Below are positions 1 through 11,552 of a stretch of DNA of 64,000 bases, one piece after another. This stretch comes from Erigeron canadensis (lineage: Eukaryota > Streptophyta > Magnoliopsida > Asterales > Asteraceae): positions 47,285,633 to 47,349,632 of the forward strand of contig NC_057768.1 of assembly GCF_010389155.1 (NCBI RefSeq), read 5' to 3'. Position numbers and translations under genes: made by a program. Below the pieces are notes generated by a model. It did no database searches, was not told the DNA's origin, and was given only the letters and a program-made list of their open reading frames with translations. Positions within the stretch are counted from its first letter, which is position 1. Each line of letters starts with the position of its first letter.

Positions 1-1
1 G

Positions 2-625
2 GATCCATGCATTCGCATGGCAAAAGAAATCAACGCAACTCTAACGGAGCTCGCCGGTAGCATAAGAAACCGACGACATTGCTCTCCGGAAATCCTGACC
101 GAACGTCTTCAACAAGCACTGCAAAACCTCAACAGCGCCCTAAAGTCCCAACCCAGACTCTTCCTCGGCCCAAACTGCCCTAACAACAATTCCAACATGC
201 TAGCCTTAGTCGCCGCAACAGCAAGACAAAAATCCTTTAACCACTTAACCAGCTTGAAAAAAACCGACTCCCCCAAAAAGTCCGGCTTGAAAACCGACTC
301 ACCAAGGAAATCGGGCCTGAAAACAGAGTCCCCTAGGATATCAAAAGGTGGGACAGAAGCCGAGAAACGGATTTTAAGACCAACATTGAGCAAACTAACG
401 ATCACAAGCTTGGAGTTCTCGGAAGCACTTCCATTTGCGGCTTTTGTGGCTTTATTAGTTGAGTTGGTGGCTAGACTTGATGTTGTGATTGAGCAAGTTG
501 AAGAATTGGGGAGAGTGGCTTGCTTTGCGGAGTTTAGACACGGGGATGACGTGATTTTGGATGTCGATAAGAGAACATCAACATCAACCGAGATCAATGT
601 TCCTAATGCTGCTGGAGCTGAGTGA
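2..625 (+). CDS. Aluminium-activated malate transporter (ALMT) family, C-terminal part (5' truncated by window)
   Basis: The frame is open from base 2 to the TGA at 623-625 and gives 207 residues; the gene starts before the window. ALMT proteins are anion channels of the plasma membrane or tonoplast that release malate and other anions, and some are activated by Al3+. What is visible is the soluble C-terminal region: a helix-forming stretch with the family-like segment SALKSQPRLFLG, a basic linker holding three repeats of the type K-T-[DE]-S-P-[KR] (about residues 87-110), and the typical last helix LPFAAFVALLVELVARLD followed by VEELGRVACFAEF. No transmembrane part is in view. An internal ATG at 17 could be mistaken for a start, but the reading frame continues upstream of it with family-like sequence. 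The short [KT]-[DE]-SP repeats may be phosphorylation sites (inference). Subfamily cannot be told. Confidence 0.85.
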   Translation, partial: DPCIRMAKEINATLTELAGSIRNRRHCSPEILTERLQQALQNLNSALKSQPRLFLGPNCPNNNSNMLALVAATARQKSFNHLTSLKKTDSPKKSGLKTDSPRKSGLKTESPRISKGGTEAEKRILRPTLSKLTITSLEFSEALPFAAFVALLVELVARLDVVIEQVEELGRVACFAEFRHGDDVILDVDKRTSTSTEINVPNAAGAE

Positions 626-947
626 GTGATCAGCTGATTTAAAGCGAATAGCATTACGTAAACGGTATAAATATATTATTATCTTTAATTGAGACCATCA
701 AGTTAGTAAAAAGCGTATTTTGTAATCCTGGTTTTTGTGTATAAAATCGATATGAGATGGTTGCTTGTGTACGTCTTATATCTAAGTGCGAATAGGTCTT
801 TTGCCAATAATTCATTTTTCATATGAGACATACATATTCGGTATGATCTATAATATTTTGATAACGATGGTCACTAATAATTTATTTAAAAAGCATCGAA
901 TGAATAATAGAAAAAGTGTCACAATATAAACTCGTCGATAAGATAAT
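626..947. other. Intergenic, ALMT 3' flank
   Basis: AT-rich DNA following the ALMT stop. It should hold the 3' UTR and polyadenylation region. No coding signal or repeat was recognised. Confidence 0.6.
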
Positions 948-952
948 AAAAA
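948..952 (-). terminator. RNA polymerase III terminator of tRNA-Cys
   Basis: A run of T on the minus strand (A on the plus strand) follows the discriminator base of the tRNA directly, as expected for Pol III termination. Confidence 0.75.
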
Positions 953-1024
953 AGGGCCCTACCGGGTTCGAACCGGTGACCTCTCGATCTGCAGTCGAAT
1001 GCTCTACCACTGAGCTAAGGACCC
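953..1024 (-). tRNA. tRNA-Cys(GCA): tRNA-Cys (GCA anticodon)
   Basis: A 72-nt cloverleaf on the minus strand. The acceptor stem pairs GGGTCCT with AGGGCCC (one G-U pair), followed by a U discriminator. The A box is TAGCTCAGTGGTAGAGC and the B box GGTTCGAACCC. The anticodon loop CTGCAGA gives GCA, so cysteine. There is no intron and no encoded CCA. The upstream flank has a CAA element (in gtCAAtgg), usual for plant tRNA genes, and a T run follows. It lies between ALMT and the TLDc gene, opposite to both. Confidence 0.97.
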
Positions 1025-1299
1025 CATTGACGATTACTTTTTCAAAAGTTTCTGATTTCTCTCATCTTCACAATTGTTTCCTTTCTCTTTTATAACCTCT
1101 TATCATTGATAAACATTCTTTTATTACCTGTTTGATGCGAAGACACACGTGGAAATTCATGCTATTTTCTTCTTGCTTAATAAATTCTTGGAAGAATGAG
1201 AAAATTAATCGAATTAGAATCTATATATAGGGTACATACATATATTAATGTGTATTTCAAAGTAGGGCCTATGAAAGGTACAATTTGTTGAAGATAAGA

Positions 1300-1307
1300 T
1301 ATAAATA
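1300..1307 (+). promoter_or_regulatory. TATA box of the TLDc gene
   Basis: TATAAATA lies 74 bp before the chosen ATG at 1381, a normal distance for a plant TATA box plus a short leader. Assignment is by position and consensus only. Confidence 0.55.
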
Positions 1308-1380
1308 AGTGGATGAAACCCACTTAACTTTTAGTTTGTAAAAACTGTTTTGGCTCAATTTCAAGTGTTCATTTTTGGGT

Positions 1381-2414
1381 ATGGCTTCTTGCATATCAAA
1401 ATGTGTGTGCCTCTTTGGTTGGAACATTGGCAAAAACAAAACTAATGATAAACCTCAACCCAATTATCATAATATTGATCTTGCTTTTCCTTCTTCCCTG
1501 CTCACAAAAACGTTCCTCAATGGTACTCTCTTTCTCTCTTTCGCGTCTTGTTTTACTTAAAACGTTGCGAAGTTTTCCCTCTATATATACGACCAATGTA
1601 CATTGCGGGGTTGTGATTATACGTTTGTGTTGTATATCCCCACATCATACCTAAATAGAACTTTATCATAAAATAATGTATTCAATCATAGTTCAATAAG
1701 TTAGTGATTTTCTTTACTAATGGTTATGATCATGTACTTGTATGTTAGTATGTAATCAAAAGTTAGACTTAATTGGGACTGTTTAAGTGGTAATTACAAG
1801 TATTGTACGATAGGAAAAAAGAACCCTGATAAAATGAATGGTATACATTAGTTTGGACATATGGTTGAGTTTTGCATATATGATCTTGAGCAGGAAAGGA
1901 ATTAAAATGTTGCTACAAGGCCACCTTAGACGGATTTAGTGCAACCTCTTTTCACGAATGTAGCGATTTCAAGGGCCCATGTGTGATCATCGGTTACACA
2001 GATGACTCATTCAAGTTTGGTGCATTCAATCCCGAAGGTTATAGAAGCACCGACGATTACTACGAGACCTTTGATGCATTTCTATTTTATTGGCCGGATG
2101 AAGATAAGAATGAGCCTATAGTGTTGCCTAAAATAGGAGGTAGTGGTGCTGCTCTTTTTGATTATGCACGAGGTGGGCCACAGTTTGGGGCTGACGGGCT
2201 TCTTATTGGACCACCACTCGCACCGGTCATGGGTGGGTTTGCAGGACCCGATACAAATTCAGGTGTTGGAGATTTAAGGCAAGCAAAGTCAAGATTAGGA
2301 TTGTCTTATGCCAAAAGAGTAGATGGAAAGGAGTCTTTGTTTGGTGATGAGTCCAGGGCTTCTCTTGATGAAGTGCTTGTTTTTTGTAGTCCTCAAATTG
2401 CAAGCCTATACTGA
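1381..2414 (+). CDS. TLDc-domain protein (two exons)
   Basis: Exon 1 is 1381-1522 and exon 2 is 1894-2414; the intron 1523-1893 has GT and AG ends and is in phase 1. The product has 220 residues. The start at 1381 is the first ATG of the frame. The N terminus is cysteine-rich ([14 protein letters not shown]), then [19 protein letters not shown] leads into a TLDc domain that fills the rest: [35 protein letters not shown] and the late glycine-rich [18 protein letters not shown]. TLDc proteins are linked to oxidative-stress resistance and, in other eukaryotes, to V-ATPase regulation; the plant single-domain proteins are poorly characterised. The join at the intron restores the domain start, which supports the model. 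The N-terminal cysteines might be acylated (inference). The exact role is unknown. Confidence 0.85.
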
Positions 2415-2849
2415 ATGGTCTGATTTGTAAATGGTTGTTTTACCAGACTGTACTATCTCATTTTGTAAATTTGTTAGCCCAAAAAGCATCTATGATATTA
2501 CATAGTGTATAGGTACAAGAGGTGGAACAAAGTGTGACTTTGGTTGTGCTAAAATGAAACATCTAATATATGTTATTTTTCTCACCAATTTCTCTGTATG
2601 CATTCTTGTTGGGCTGAAGTTAATATGGTCATGAAAAGATCACATATTGCCATATTGGTCGTTATTCCCTCGTTATTACTATAAAAAAAAGAGATAAATT
2701 TTGGGAAAAATATAATCAAACTAAAAATAGAGGGACTTGAGTAAAAGTTACACCATATGATATGACACTTCAAATCACCTTATGGCGATATCTTTGATTC
2801 CCAGTCAAAATAAACCCACACACCAGACTCCTCACCATCTCCACCTTCA
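2415..2849. other. Intergenic between TLDc gene and SUFD
   Basis: A 435-bp gap holding the 3' end of the TLDc gene and the promoter and leader of SUFD, both on the plus strand. No clear TATA box or repeat was seen. Confidence 0.5.
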
Positions 2850-5800
2850 ATGGCTGTTTCAGCCTTTACACCAATCATCCGTACAACCCCATCACCATCT
2901 TTCACTATACCCACATCATCATCATCATTCCTCACGAAACCAAGAAAGGTCAAACCTTTTTTGTTGACCAAACAATCTTTACCCCCAATTTCAGCTGCTC
3001 TTTCTGACCCATTTGTTCTTCAAATTGCAGAATCTTTAGAAGATTCCTTACCATCTTCATCATCATCATCAAATTTACAAAAGCTCAGAGATTTTGCTTC
3101 GGAATCTTTACTTTCTACACCATGGCCTTCAAGAAAAGATGAGCCTTTTAGGTTCACAGACACATCTTTCATTAAACAATCAGATATTATACCTGTTTCT
3201 TTTCCTATAAAGCATGAATCTTTAAACAATTTAAGTGTTTTTGAGGATACCCAGTGGCTTAATTTGACTATAGTTGATGGATATGTTGTTGATTCTTTGT
3301 CACAGTTATTAGGTTTGCCAGTTGGGGTTTTTGTTGGGGGGTTTTCGAGTATCGGGTCCGAGGAAATAACGAAAAGGGTACTCGAGTTTTTGGCTGGTAA
3401 CGAACAGGGTGATTTGTTTTGGTCCCTTAATGGTGTTGGGTCACCTGAATTGGTTGTGGTTTATGTGCCTGAAGGATGTAAAGTTGAGGGCTTATTGCAT
3501 TTGAGATATGTTTCGAATGAAGGGAGTGATAAGGGTTCGAAGAAGTTGCCGGTTTCAAATCCGAGGGTTTTAGTTGTGGTGGAGAAAGGTGGGGAGATTG
3601 GGATACTTGAAGAGTATATGAGCGGTGATGGGGATTTGAGTTATTGGACGAATTCGGTTATGGAAGTTGTGGTTGGTGAAGAAGCTAAAGTTAGTCATTC
3701 TTATATTCAGACTCAATCTTTGAACTCTGCACATATTAAATGGACATCCATTCGACAGGTAATTTAATGTGAATATGATTTCATGAAAACATAGATGATA
3801 TTAGCAATTATAAGGGGAAAGAACACTGAAATCGGATCATATGGCTTGTTTAGATGTATCTATATACATTATGCATACAACTTAAGGTTCTTGTTCATGC
3901 TGTTGGTAGTCAGCTTATTGGTGTGCAGCAGATAGTCGTTTGCACTTGATTATCTCAAAGTAACTTTGATTGACATGTTGCAGGTTTATGATGTTAATAT
4001 TAGTTGAATATCGTTATTAACTAAAGTTAATGCCCAACTAGTTTTTGGCAGATTTAGATGGCTTATTGGGATATATACGCGTAAGAAAAAACACCATACT
4101 GCTACTTTTTACCCAAAATCTATTATCGTTGCTAAATATAGTTATCCTTTTCGTGTTTACATAAAAAAATGGTTTTTTTAAAAGCCAGGTACAATGGTCG
4201 TTAGAATGACTGCATGTCAAGACAGTTGTTATTCTTTATAGGAATGCTGACTATTATTTATGCATCAAAACTTTTAGTACTCTGTATTTGGTTACAGACT
4301 CTGATACTTTTCTTTAATATTTGTAAATTGTGATGGCAATGAGTACGTAACTACGTATATATGCCTCTTTACCTTTCTCAAAGCTGTAATAAGTGCTGTT
4401 TCAGACCTGTGGCTTTTTCTATGGTGAGCCAAGACATGTTCAAGGGGCTCCCGTAGGTGCACCACTTTGGTTGAGACCTGAGAGGCCCTTATGGTCTTAT
4501 GCACAGCTATGCATTTTCTGGATTTTGAACTTATATGACTAAAATTTGGACCTTCGAATTTTTCTACTACTTTTTTCTTAACCGTGGATCACGTTTGAAA
4601 ATTTAAACTCCATATTACCAATCCATCTATGATTCTATCTCTCTTTTCATCACGTAATATGTTTTTTAATGTATTTAATCTCTATGTCATTTTTGTCTGT
4701 GTATGCAAATAATTCCTATTTTTAACATCATTGCTGTGTATATGTGTATTTATGTGTAGAATGTCTTAATAGTGTAGGGTCGGTGTGCACTATGTAATCA
4801 TCCAGGTGCAAAGTTATTTTAAATTTATAGCAAGCTCTTTGTATGCCTAACTATATGTATGTCGCTACCGAGTGTCCGGATGCAAAGTTATTACAAGCTC
4901 TTTGTATGCCTAACTTTAGGTATGTTGCTACCGATTGTCCAGATGCAAACTTATCAGCTACAAGGCCTAATTTTATGCATCGTATATGTAGCTAATGAAA
5001 CTGTATATGTATGTATGTATGTAGTTGCTTATCCAGACCCAAGTTCAATTAGCTATTGTTTTGTTCAACTTGTCCATATGCAATGTGTGTAATTGAGTAT
5101 GTTATTAAATTGAAGTATGTTTCGTATCACATTGACTTATTATTTATTTTCTTTAGCTTATGCATGATATTTGAATTGAAAGTATATTTGATGCTTTAAG
5201 TATGGAATTGAACAACCTCTCATACATTTTTCTTCCATGTTATTCACTATGGTGTTCCCACTTATGAGGCCTGCATCTAGGCCCTATCGTCCCTTTGCGT
5301 CTTAAAAGCGAATTCTACTGCTAATTATGTCTTGCTTATATATTTTAGGAAAGGTCAAGTACCTATGAGCTAGTAGAGGTAAGCACGGGTGGAAAGTTGA
5401 GCAGACACAATGTCCATGTGCAACAAGTTGGGTCAGATACGATAACTGGATTATCAACATTTCACTTGTCTGGTAATGATCAAACACAAGATCTACATAG
5501 TAAAATAGTTTTGGATCATCCACGGGGATTTTCTAGGCAACTTCACAAGTGCATTGTGGCTCATTCACTTGGACAGGTTGTATTTGATGGGAACGTAAAG
5601 GTCAACAGGTAATTATTTTTGACTTGTCTTTCATACATAAGCACCAAGCATCATTCATATATTGTTCTCTATCAGTTGAGAGTATTATAAATTGTATTGG
5701 ACTATTGGTATTTGCAATCAGTGTGTTCTCTACCTAAAATTAATCACTCATTACCTACCAGTTAATGAATTTCAAGTAAAATTTTCCTTCGGGCAGGACG

Positions 5801-6475
5801 TGTGGGTTGGTCCTAGTTTCTTGTAATCGATCTTTTGGGGATAACCAAATAATTGGTTTTTTCAGTATGTCGTGAACTTTAGTTGTTTAATAGTGAATAC
5901 ATGAATTACATAAAATGACCATAAGGGACATTCTTGTGATAAAGGTAATCGACTCTTGTGTGATGGAACTAAAAAGTCACAGTTTAGGTGAAAAGAAAGA
6001 TTGCTAGTCAAGTATATTGAGGTTTCCCTTTAATATCTGTCCGATTATAATTGTGGTGAAACTAGTTATTTGCTCCATAAAAATCATAATGTAATATTAG
6101 GCTGTAATACATTAAATTATTGTTTTTACATAGCTGTAAAATGTTGGCAGATACGCACAACAGACAGATGCTGGTCAACTAACAAGGAGCCTTATTCTTG
6201 AGCCACGTGCAACGGTTAATGTGAAACCGAATCTGCAGATAATTGCTGATGATGTCAAGTGTTCTCATGGAGCTTCAATATGTGACCTGGAAGAGGACCA
6301 GCTGTTTTATCTTCAGGCGAGAGGTATTGATCTGCAAACAGCCAGGAAAGCCCTTATTCTCTCGTTTGGTGCTGAGGTTATAGATAAATTTCCATCCAAT
6401 GATCTCCAAAAGAAGGTGGAGCTTCATGTAAAGAAATTACTGGATCCTCAAGTGGATGTGGAAAAATCGGTGTAA
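2850..6475 (+). CDS. SUFD: SufD-type Fe-S cluster scaffold subunit, plastid (ABCI7)
   Basis: Three exons: 2850-3758, 5349-5608 and 6151-6475. Phases match and give 497 residues. SufD acts with SufB and the ATPase SufC in the SUF scaffold that assembles Fe-S clusters in chloroplasts. The first ~45 residues are Ser/Thr/Pro-rich with basic residues and almost no acidic ones, as expected for a transit peptide. The SufBD core follows; the stretch HNVHVQQVGSDTITG, then LHSKIVLDHPRGFSRQLHK, and near the end DDVKCSHGASI with the conserved His (about residue 429) at the position of the SufD histidine needed for cluster formation. The C-terminal helix ARGIDLQTARKALILSFG is typical. Intron 1 is long (1,590 bp) and carries a 63-bp tandem duplication. 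Start: the first ATG, which begins the transit peptide. Confidence 0.93.
4831..4956 (+). repeat. 63-bp tandem duplication in SUFD intron 1
   Basis: Two imperfect copies, 4831-4893 and 4894-4956, each beginning CAAGCTCTTTGTATGCCTAA and ending with a GTCC(G/A)GATGCAAA motif. Shared substitutions are few, so the duplication is fairly young. No coding potential. Confidence 0.8.
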
Positions 6476-9355
6476 ATTTTGATTTTGAAAAGTAATTTGT
6501 TTGAAATGTGTAACCAAAAGTGGACTTTGATTACAAATCCAAAATTTATAGGAAATTTGAAATTCTATGTGTAGATGTTGAAGGCTATCTGTAGATGTTG
6601 AGGTGTCTGGAGAAGCGGAAGATCCTTATTTTAATATGTGTTACACAGATACGATTGTCTCATTTTTTCTGTTTCGGGTAATTTTAAAATAAGTTTCTCA
6701 TTTTATTGCTCCTAAAGTTTATCACTCATTTTATTTTAAGCATTAAACTGATAGTGTGATGTTAGTGGTTTAATTTGCGAAGCAGGAATTGTGTCTTTGT
6801 TTGTCTGGGTCAGGCAATTGGTGCATATTAGATAAGTTTCATGCATGAATCATTTTTAGTCAGAATTCTTTTCCTTTTTTTTTTTATTTATCAGGCCCAA
6901 TTTTGGTTAAATGTTGAGAAAGAAACATGTTAGTGGCGAATTTATATACTTGCCAAAAAAATATCAATCTATGTTATACTGTAACGAAGATTTTAAATTG
7001 ATTCGTATATCAACTTGATTCTGTATCCGCCTGGCACTCAACTCTCTCCAACAAACCCATTTTGTAATCTACCAAGGAAGGTTTACAGTGAGAAGTTGAT
7101 GACTTGATGCACATATATATGCTATACCTTACAGTCATTAAAGATAAAAACACTTTTCACCTCTACCATCATGATCCATTGACCGCAAACACACTCCTTT
7201 TCTGGAAAGTTACAAACTTGCTCAAGAAACTTGAGAACTATAATTACAACCTAAAATAGGACAAACCAAGCTTATTATTAAGTGCTCATAATTTCTTCCA
7301 TAATAACTAAAAATTGAGTAATGTGTAAGGAATTACTTAGGGACATATATGCAAATCAGTGGAGAGCAAATTAGTTCATACCCTCAATTGTAATCTCAAG
7401 AGTCTTATGGGAAAATAGTAAAAAGGAAGTACATTCGCAAGGCACAGTCAGCTCGACTCAGATTTTTTGGCTAAAAAGACCCCGATCTGTTTTCAAGAAA
7501 GAATCAAACAAAGCAGAAAGGTTTCAAGACATTCAAGGTTGAAACTTTACACATCCAAGAAATAACAAGTTGTATCAGTTTACACAGATTTTGTTTACAC
7601 ATAATTTTGACATCATAAACAGACATGGTAGGGTCAACATGATATAATGGGCTAAAGACACTTGATGTTGGTGAGTGGATATATTGCTTTATGTCTGCAT
7701 CTTCCTCAGCAACCCCAGTTTTAAATTCTTATTTTCTTAACTAAATGCACAGTATTGTAAGAAAGTTATCCGAAAAAAGCAGTTTCAAGATTACGTAATG
7801 GCTGCTCGCATTTCCACTGGTGGCTGGACCGCTGGACCCCTGGACCAATGCAGGAAAAACGAATTACGATAACGTTCAAACATGAGATTCTCGTTAGAAA
7901 TGAGTTTACATATATTCTAACAAGAAAAAGTAAATCAATATGAGTAGTAATCCTTTGAAAATTAGAGAACATGTCCTACAACTTTAGATTATTTGTGATT
8001 ATATTTTCGTTGAAGTTGAAAACTTTGGGTACTTTGAACAAAAATACATCTAAATAAATAATAAAAAAGGTATAATGATTTCTCATTTAGGAAGCTAATT
8101 AGGTCCTACTGTGATTATTAGAACAAGTGAGAAAAGAATAGGGCTTAAGTAGTATATTCAAATTCAAACATGGTGCTAAACCACCTAACTGCCCTCATAG
8201 TTTTACTTCTATTCCAAGCAAATCCTTTTGCATTTTCAAATGAAGAATTGTTTCGCTTCAAACCCACTACCATCCCCTGTCTTTGTTTAAAACAAACAAT
8301 ATGTGTATAATGTTTGAATCTCATAAATCATGTTCGCGCGCGGGGGATATATGGTCGATGATTATGTTGCCATAAACTAGTTTAAAGAGGTCTAAGTTCA
8401 ATTTGTGTAACCAATAATGATTATGAATACTTGATACCAGATGCTAAAACATGTATAATCAACAGTTTGAATCAAAGTTCTAGTGCACATTAGGTTGACA
8501 TATATATGATTTGCCAATAGTTATATCACTTATATCTACTTCATTTATATATGAAAGCAACTAACACTATATAAGATTCGAAACAATATTGTGGAATGGT
8601 TCAAAGTCAACATCAGTAGTTTTCAAATGAAAAAAGTAGAGGGAAATTCGAATAAGTAATATCATTTTGTGGAGTTAATTAGTTTTAAAAAAAATTTTAA
8701 TTCCAATTTTCAGCTTGTATGTATCACATACGTTGGGACGGTTGGGTAATTGCGTCACATTTGTCATAACTTGGAGTGATACAACTATCTGGCCCGTCCT
8801 ACGCCTGCAGGCTATGATGCTGATAAGGCAGACACAATTGAACTTTGCAAGGTAAAGGTATCGTAAATTTCATACTATTTCGACATCAAGACGACTGTTG
8901 TCTCCTGGACCCGAGAGACGCGCGTAAATAAAGAGGAAGAAGAAAGGGTTTCAATGGTGATGGATTCAGGCGATGGGAGGCTGTGTTTCAAGAGCTTTCG
9001 TCGATTGAGTAAAGGCAACAGGGTTTTGTTCGACTGTGTTTGTGGCTAAAAGGAGTTGAAAGGAGGAAACGTACATGGAAAAAAGGCATTTTGGAAAGTT
9101 TATTGTCAAAAGTACTAAAAACTCAAATACTTAAACTAATCATCTCTTTTTTGAACTAACCCACAGAATATAGTAAGATATTCAAATTTCACAAAGTAAA
9201 ATAGTAAGATATTCAAAAAGCCATCAAAAATTTCCATGTAGTTTCGGTATCATCCAAGAAGGTTGATGACGAACATACGTAACAAAATTCCTTTCATTCA
9301 ACACATAATGTCAAACCATAGAACATACTACCAACTACAAACTCATTTTGTCCAC
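6476..9355. other. Long intergenic stretch, no gene supported
   Basis: About 2.9 kb of AT-rich DNA after SUFD. Open frames are short and unlike proteins. A 20-codon run at about 8784-8849 reads like protein and ends at a GT, and a 31-codon ATG frame lies at about 8954-9049; neither extends into a gene. No terminal repeats or tandem repeats were recognised. Confidence 0.5.
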
Positions 9356-9363
9356 TATAAATA
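9356..9363 (+). promoter_or_regulatory. TATA box of the expansin-like gene
   Basis: TATAAATA lies 64 bp before the second-exon-independent ATG at 9427, fitting a short leader. Confidence 0.65.
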
Positions 9364-9426
9364 GTACCAACCTTGTGTTAAGTGCTTCCATACAAAACTA
9401 AACTTCTCCCTTTTATCTTTCACATA

Positions 9427-10614
9427 ATGGCATTTCCTGTTAATATTCTCTTTATAGTTTCTGCAATGATCTTCGTTGTGCTAAATCCAGTACAAAGCGC
9501 TACGTCTAATGGCTCTTTCACCCGTTCTCGGGCAGGATTCTACCCAAACTCTGATGACAAAGGATCAGAAAGTGAGAAATGAAATAATTTAAATATAAAT
9601 ATGTCACTTAGATTAGCATATATACAATTACATACATACGAGGTATACTTGTATGATCTCTAGTCGTTACTGATATGTTTTGTTACAGCTGGTAGATGTG
9701 GGTACGATTCGTTTGGAGCAATAATCAACAATGGGGATGTAGCAGCTGTATCTAATCTTTATCATGATGGTGTCGGATGTGGTGCATGCTACCAGGTATT
9801 ACGCATAACATATACGGAGTATCAATTAAGGAGCCTCAAAATATATACAGTAGCAAATTGATAAACTAGTTTTTTGAATAAATCATCAGGTGAGGTGTAT
9901 CAACAATAAAAACTGCACGGATGAAGGAGTGACCGTTGTTATAACTGACCAAGGATCCAGTGACGGAACAGACTTCATTATGAGCAAGAAAGCCTTCCGT
10001 AAGATGGCTCAGTCTACATATGCAGCATCATCTCTACTATCACATGGAATCGTGGACGTTGAATATAGAAGGTGATATTTAAATACAAAAAATATCTGTG
10101 TTGCTATCAAATTGCAAGAAATTTATTAAAATATAACTTCATACTGTCTGTATAATATAAATTCTCTTTCAACCCCTCCACAGGGTTCCATGCATATACC
10201 CAAATTATAACATTACCATAAAGATTAAAGAGAGTAGTAATTACCCATATTACCTTGCTTTTGTCATATGGTACCAACAAGGACAAAATGACATCACTGC
10301 AGTGCAACTATGTGAGGTAAGTCTATAGATGTCATACCATATCGATATAAGTTTTTTTGTTGTTGTTGTAGTTGTATGTTTAGTTTTGTTATGTTATGTT
10401 TCGTATGCAGACAAAAAATTTCAACTGCAAACTGTTAGATAGAAGCTATGGATCGGTGTTTACAACAACCTCGCCACCTAGGGGGCAATTGTCTCTAAGG
10501 ATGCTATTAAGCGGTGAAGATGGAGATGAAAATTGGGTTGTTCCAGTTAATAATATACCCGAGAATTGGAAGAAAGGGGACATATATGACACTGGGGTAC
10601 AAGTAGCTATATAA
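9427..10614 (+). CDS. EXLB1: Expansin-like B protein
   Basis: Five exons: 9427-9571, 9689-9795, 9890-10071, 10184-10316 and 10411-10614. All introns are GT-AG and the product has 256 residues, normal for the family. The first ~27 residues are a signal peptide (hydrophobic core VNILFIVSAMIFVVL), so the protein enters the cell wall. Domain 1 is the double-psi beta-barrel with its cysteines: GRCGYDSFGA, VGCGACYQVRC, and the VVITDQGSSDGTDF segment. Domain 2 is the carbohydrate-binding fold near YYLAFVIWYQQG and QLSLRMLLSG. The HFD motif of active alpha and beta expansins is absent, as in the EXLB group, whose wall-loosening activity is unproven. The start is the first ATG of the frame. Confidence 0.92.
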
Positions 10615-11068
10615 GCAACTGACTATTTATCAGCCATTTTTTTATACATTAGCATCAACTTAAAGACCACAATAAGCAGAGAATGATCATCTTTAGTATG
10701 TTGGAACTTTCTATTTATTATTTTTAGCACATTTCTTGTGATTGATTTTGTTTTTACGGCCATTTATTTCCAATATATAGGTTCTATGTTTGATTTGTTG
10801 ATATTTTGATACCTTGTAAGATTTTACCAAACTATACGAAAAGTGTGTCCATTTATTTGCATAGATAAATCATTGTCTGAAATTAGTTCGGGACTAGATT
10901 AGAGTAAGTTCTTTCTATAATATAAGTGGATTAAAAATCTTTACTTTTTATATGATTTGTGGATATAACAAAAAGGTTCTTTACAAGGCAAAAGCAATGA
11001 TGTGATGCTTCTCAAAATGCAATTCCCCTGAACAAAGGAGTGGGAGAGCTGGGCATGAAATTAAAGTG

Positions 11069-11290
11069 TAGTTTGGAGGGAACACCTTAATCCCCAGAAC
11101 CGCCCTGGTTCTGATATGTACTGGCCGCTCAACAACATATACCGGTGAACCACCCCACACATGAACCCAACAGGTTTCTGGATTAAATCCGTCTGAGACT
11201 AAGATTCGAACCCGCGCCATTACAGCTTCCCTTGTGGGCCACGTGTGCATTGGTGACGGCTGGCCACTGGGCTATGCCCAAGTGGTTAGT
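11069..11290 (-). mobile_element. tRNA-derived SINE with imperfect target-site duplication
   Basis: Read on the minus strand, the head has a Pol III A box-like TAGCCCAGTGGCCAGCC and a B box GGGTTCGAATCTT at normal distance. The flanks are near-identical: 11050-11068 (TGGGCATGAAATTAAAGTG) and 11291-11310 (TGGGCCTGAAATTAAAAGTG), differing by one substitution and one base of length. This marks a target-site duplication. Body length of ~220 bp fits plant SINEs. Edges are set by the duplication. Confidence 0.72.
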
Positions 11291-11349
11291 TGGGCCTGAA
11301 ATTAAAAGTGATATATTCTAACTACTATTTTGAATGGTCTCTATATAAA

Positions 11350-11530
11350 AACGATAGATTGATAGGAACCGTTTGATCCCATGTACCGAATTGGTACCCA
11401 CATAACCCCCAGCAGGGATAGTATCAAGGTAATTCAACCACTTAAATTCAATTCTGCCTCTAGCAAGATTTGAACCCAGGTTTCTCCTAGAAAGTGACAG
11501 CTGGTGGCCAATTCTTCTACGAAGAGTTGG
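11350..11530 (-). mobile_element. Second tRNA-derived SINE next to the first
   Basis: On the minus strand the head reads TTGGCCACCAGCTGTCA (A box-like) then GGGTTCAAATCTT (B box-like); the body ends in a short T run. The flanks TTGAATGGTCTCTATATAAA (11330-11349) and the copy at 11531-11552, with an extra CT, form a target-site duplication of about 20 bp. It differs in sequence from the SINE 60 bp away, so the two are separate insertions from different families or subfamilies. Confidence 0.72.
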
Positions 11531-11552
11531 TTGAATGGTCTCTCTATATAAA

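Noticed and set aside
109..654. 181-codon minus-strand frame
   Set aside because: Antisense to the ALMT coding region; the plus strand encodes the clear family sequence.
7560..7720. Minus-strand open stretch reading EEDADIKQYIHSPTSSVF
   Set aside because: Somewhat protein-like, but there is no good acceptor, no start and no family I recognise.
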